A DNA stretch of 64,000 nucleotides, from positions 1-64,000 of the forward strand of contig CAZKEV010000001.1 in assembly GCA_964551875.1 (NCBI GenBank). The letters are read 5' to 3'. The position numbers were made by a program, and so were the translations under genes. How positions within the stretch are numbered: position 1 is the stretch's first letter; every line of letters begins with the position of its first letter. Origin of the DNA: JACTUA01 sp964551875 (GTDB lineage: Archaea; Halobacteriota; Methanomicrobia; Methanomicrobiales; JACTUA01). Positions 62,087 through 64,000 of this stretch are shown here, piece by piece. The notes under the pieces were generated by a model, which was not told the DNA's origin, made no database searches, and saw nothing but the letters and a program-made list of their open reading frames with translations.

Positions 62087-62185
62087 GCATTCCCATATCT
62101 CCGGATCCTTCGGGGCGAGGTGAGGACCAACCTGCACCAAGGACAAGGGAGCAGGTGCGGTCCATGAGGAGAGGGAGTATCATCC
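62087..62185. repeat. Direct repeat flanking the PEF-CTERM gene, copy 2
   Basis: GGCATTCCCATATCTCCGGA then TCCTTCGGGGCGAGGTG; see copy 1 at 60353-60455. The two copies lie in the same orientation on either side of the gene at 60539-61759. Confidence 0.7.
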
Positions 62186-62297
62186 AAGGTTGCGTGGCCT
62201 GCTATGGCCATATACTGTTCGAATTAATGGATATTCTTGCATTACCATTAGGATGAGGATAACTAATTGGAATTTTTTTATGAGTGTGTGCGCACAC

Positions 62298-62343
62298 TTT
62301 CTCTCATCCAATTCTTCTTACAAATAAACACGCATGAGAGAAA
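62298..62343. repeat. Inverted repeat, 10-bp arms, 26-base spacer
   Basis: TTTCTCTCAT (62298-62307) pairs with ATGAGAGAAA (62334-62343). It follows directly after the palindrome GTGTGCGCACAC. Confidence 0.7.
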
Positions 62344-62390
62344 TCACACAACAATTGCTCCGCCCCGTGCTTTGTTTCGTTGTGTGATTT
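62341..62390. repeat. Inverted repeat, 12-bp arms, 26-base spacer
   Basis: AAATCACACAAC (62341-62352) pairs with GTTGTGTGATTT (62379-62390). It shares three bases with the preceding inverted repeat and ends 45 bp before the FemAB-like start, so it could be an operator or an RNA structure. Confidence 0.75.
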
Positions 62391-62413
62391 GCGCGTCTTC
62401 TTATTTCAAAACA

Positions 62414-62424
62414 TTAATATAAAG
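62414..62424 (+). promoter_or_regulatory. TATA box of the third FemAB-like gene
   Basis: TTAATATAAAG. Its centre is 26 bp from the ATG at 62445 and 17 bp from the ATG at 62436. The usual TATA-to-start distance would give a leaderless transcript beginning at 62445. Confidence 0.45.
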
Positions 62425-62435
62425 TTTTCTCGAAT

Positions 62436-63458
62436 ATGACACCAATGGAAGTTCGCCTCGCAACCGATCCGGATAGCCGGTTATGGGATGAGATTATTTC
62501 TTATTCCCCCGATGCAGCAATCTTCCATACATGGAAATGGCTCAAAATAATGGAGAAACATTCGAGGAAAAGAGTTCTTGCAGGCCCTATAAAACCAGTT
62601 CTCTATCCCTTAATGATTTCCACCGAGGATGAAATTTTCAGTGTCATCCCGATATATCTCTTTGATGGGTTTTTCGGGAAGATGGCATATTCGCCTCCTC
62701 CGGCGGTCGAATGTGCATATTTGGGTCCGGTATTCAATAATTGCCAATCCCTCATACCTAGGGAACGATACCACCGTTTTTTTGAATTCCAGGCTGCACT
62801 CCATGAATTTTTGGTGAAAGATCTCCATGCAAAAAAGATCTTCATCCGCACTCCCACGGGATTTGAAGATCCCCGCAGCTTCTCCTGGGGTTCCTATACA
62901 GTTGCCCCGAAATTCACTTATCTTTTGGATCTTGGGGGTGGAGAAGAGTTCCTCTGGAAGAACCTCCGGAATACCGTAAAGAAATCCATCAGGAGGAGTG
63001 AAAAAGTTGGCATCGAATTTCTCGAGGGAACAAAAGAGGATCTCGAACCGCTCTTTCGCTTAATGAAGGAGAGGAAGAGAACAAGGGCATTGATGAAGTA
63101 TTTCCAGGAGATCTATGATGCGTACAACCCCCAGAATGTGCGGATCTTCACAGCCAGCCACCAAGGGGAAATCCTGAGCGCCCTCGTTATTACAGTCTTT
63201 AAAAATAGGGTATCCTCTTGGTTTGGAACACCACGGATGTCGTACAAAGGGGTGTCGCCAAACGAATTCCTCCACTGGCATCTCATCCAGTGGGCCATCG
63301 AACAGGGCATGGAGTGCTTTGAACTTGTAGGGGCCGATGATTATCCCTTATTTGCCTTTAAAAACAAGTTTAATGCCACGCTGGCACTCAATTACCGGCT
63401 GGAATGGAATTCTCCGGGATTCCGGGTCATCGGCATGTTATATAATATGCTAAAATAG
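62436..63458 (+). CDS. FemAB-like aminoacyltransferase (GNAT fold), paralogue 3
   Basis: 340 residues. AAIFHTWKWLKIMEKHSRKR, LRNTVKKSIRRSEKVGIEFL, GEILSALVITVFKNRVSSWF and NEFLHWHLIQWAIEQGMECF align with the other two paralogues. The ATG at 62445 (MEVRLATDPDSRLWDE) matches their N-termini better than the ATG at 62436, and a TATA box 26 bp before it fits a leaderless mRNA. It is separated from paralogues 1 and 2 by the inverted PEF-CTERM gene. Confidence 0.85.
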   Translation: MTPMEVRLATDPDSRLWDEIISYSPDAAIFHTWKWLKIMEKHSRKRVLAGPIKPVLYPLMISTEDEIFSVIPIYLFDGFFGKMAYSPPPAVECAYLGPVFNNCQSLIPRERYHRFFEFQAALHEFLVKDLHAKKIFIRTPTGFEDPRSFSWGSYTVAPKFTYLLDLGGGEEFLWKNLRNTVKKSIRRSEKVGIEFLEGTKEDLEPLFRLMKERKRTRALMKYFQEIYDAYNPQNVRIFTASHQGEILSALVITVFKNRVSSWFGTPRMSYKGVSPNEFLHWHLIQWAIEQGMECFELVGADDYPLFAFKNKFNATLALNYRLEWNSPGFRVIGMLYNMLK

Positions 63459-63533
63459 ATATCCATCCTCTCAAAGATCAGGAATAGTTACAAATACAAT
63501 GAGCAGGGTACTGATAATACTCTAGTTGATCCT

Positions 63534-64000
63534 ATGCCCAGATACTCCCGCTGGGTCAGCAGGTCCCTGATCCTCTTGTCCCTTGTGATCACGGTCCTGC
63601 TCATCTTTCCAGTCGATGCCCAGACCCATCCATCGTTGCTCTTCAATGATATCAGGGATACGCCGGGCTACCAGCACCGGACCACGGCTCCGTGGAGTGA
63701 TTATGAATCCTCGATCATCAGCTATGCCGATGATTATCTGTCCGTGGACTTCTCCAGCAGTAGCCTGAGTCAAAGCACCCGGGCTGATGACGCCCAGGAT
63801 CTCGGTCTCGCCTACCAGATCACCAAACAGCAGAAGTATGCCGATGCGGCCCGGTGGGCTCTCCTTAACATCACGCCTCCGCAAGCCGGCCGTGATAACC
63901 AGGAGATGAACTCCCTGCGGGGCTACGCCCTTGCTTATGACTGGATACAGACCACCCTCAGCGCGGCGGATAATGCTACCATAAGGGACAAGATGGCAAT
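63534..64000 (+). CDS. Secreted heparinase/alginate lyase-like protein (partial)
   Basis: Cut by the window end; 155 residues visible. Signal peptide SLILLSLVITVLLIFPVDAQ, then THPSLLFNDIRDTPGYQHRT, LAYQITKQQKYADAARWALL and NSLRGYALAYDWIQTTLSAA. The H-P-x-L-L-F start and the helical (alpha/alpha)6-like repeats with YA.AYDW are typical of heparinase II/III and alginate lyase-like proteins. It probably degrades or remodels an acidic surface polysaccharide. The catalytic part is not in view. Confidence 0.72.
   Translation, partial: MPRYSRWVSRSLILLSLVITVLLIFPVDAQTHPSLLFNDIRDTPGYQHRTTAPWSDYESSIISYADDYLSVDFSSSSLSQSTRADDAQDLGLAYQITKQQKYADAARWALLNITPPQAGRDNQEMNSLRGYALAYDWIQTTLSAADNATIRDKMA

Larger units (their letters stand above)
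61760..62435. other. 676-bp divergent intergenic region with repeats and inverted repeats
   Basis: This region lies between the PEF-CTERM gene and the third FemAB-like gene. It holds the candidate promoter at 61921-61945, repeat copy 2 (62087-62185), a 12-bp perfect palindrome GTGTGCGCACAC (62286-62297), and two inverted repeats with 26-base spacers (62298-62343 and 62341-62390). No gene is seen. Confidence 0.6.

Overview
The window reads as chromosomal DNA of a methanogenic archaeon, most likely of the order Methanomicrobiales. The evidence is a complete five-subunit archaeal CO dehydrogenase/acetyl-CoA synthase (cdhA-E, including the archaea-specific epsilon subunit), an archaeal family B DNA polymerase, a Clp1/Grc3-like RNA kinase, a PEF-CTERM surface protein and clustered YVTN beta-propeller surface proteins. 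Genes are densely packed, GC-rich in the left three quarters, with many ATGA/GTGA start-stop overlaps. I saw no rRNA, tRNA or CRISPR array. Genus is not claimed.

Left part (1-16.3 kb). A CO dehydrogenase maturation ATPase (cooC, cut by the window edge) lies divergent from an ASKHA/[2Fe-2S] reductive activator of corrinoid proteins. Then comes a minus-strand operon cdhA-B-C-D-E followed by a small MtxC-type corrinoid protein and a DUF166 protein. Upstream are pyrD-pyrK (minus) and, divergently, a malate/lactate dehydrogenase family gene overlapping DNA polymerase B.

Middle (16.3-44 kb). This holds an RNA kinase, secreted DUF333 and COG1361-like surface proteins, three tandem YVTN propeller genes plus a frameshifted fourth remnant, a histone deacetylase-fold enzyme, a GyrI-like protein, a sugar-nucleotide epimerase, a UV endonuclease and an unusual MutY-like glycosylase, a few plus-strand redox/methyltransferase genes, a SLC13-type carrier, a split RLAN + RimK ATP-grasp pair, and a phosphate uptake module (pstS, a fused pstC-pstA, pstB, phoU) divergent from an AbrB-PhoU regulator. 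Thioredoxin, BofA-like, HEAT-repeat and MscL genes follow.

Right part (44-64 kb). A secreted Lon-type (S16) protease is separated from a double rhodanese gene by about 490 bp that contain a regular array of 15 small hairpins with period 25-28 bp and covarying stems; this is the most unusual non-coding structure seen. After two transporters and two secreted hydrolases, the DNA becomes more AT-rich and carries an envelope/glycan cluster: a GlcNAc-1-P-transferase-like enzyme, DUF1616, a BshC-like ligase, a PIG-L deacetylase, a DUF354 glycosyltransferase, a polysaccharide deacetylase, three FemAB-like aminoacyltransferase paralogues, a PEF-CTERM protein with an RlpA-like domain, and the start of a heparinase/alginate-lyase-like secreted protein. 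The gene set suggests synthesis of an amino-sugar polymer or lipid-linked glycan whose amine is freed and then acylated with amino acids. I do not know a described archaeal pathway with this combination.
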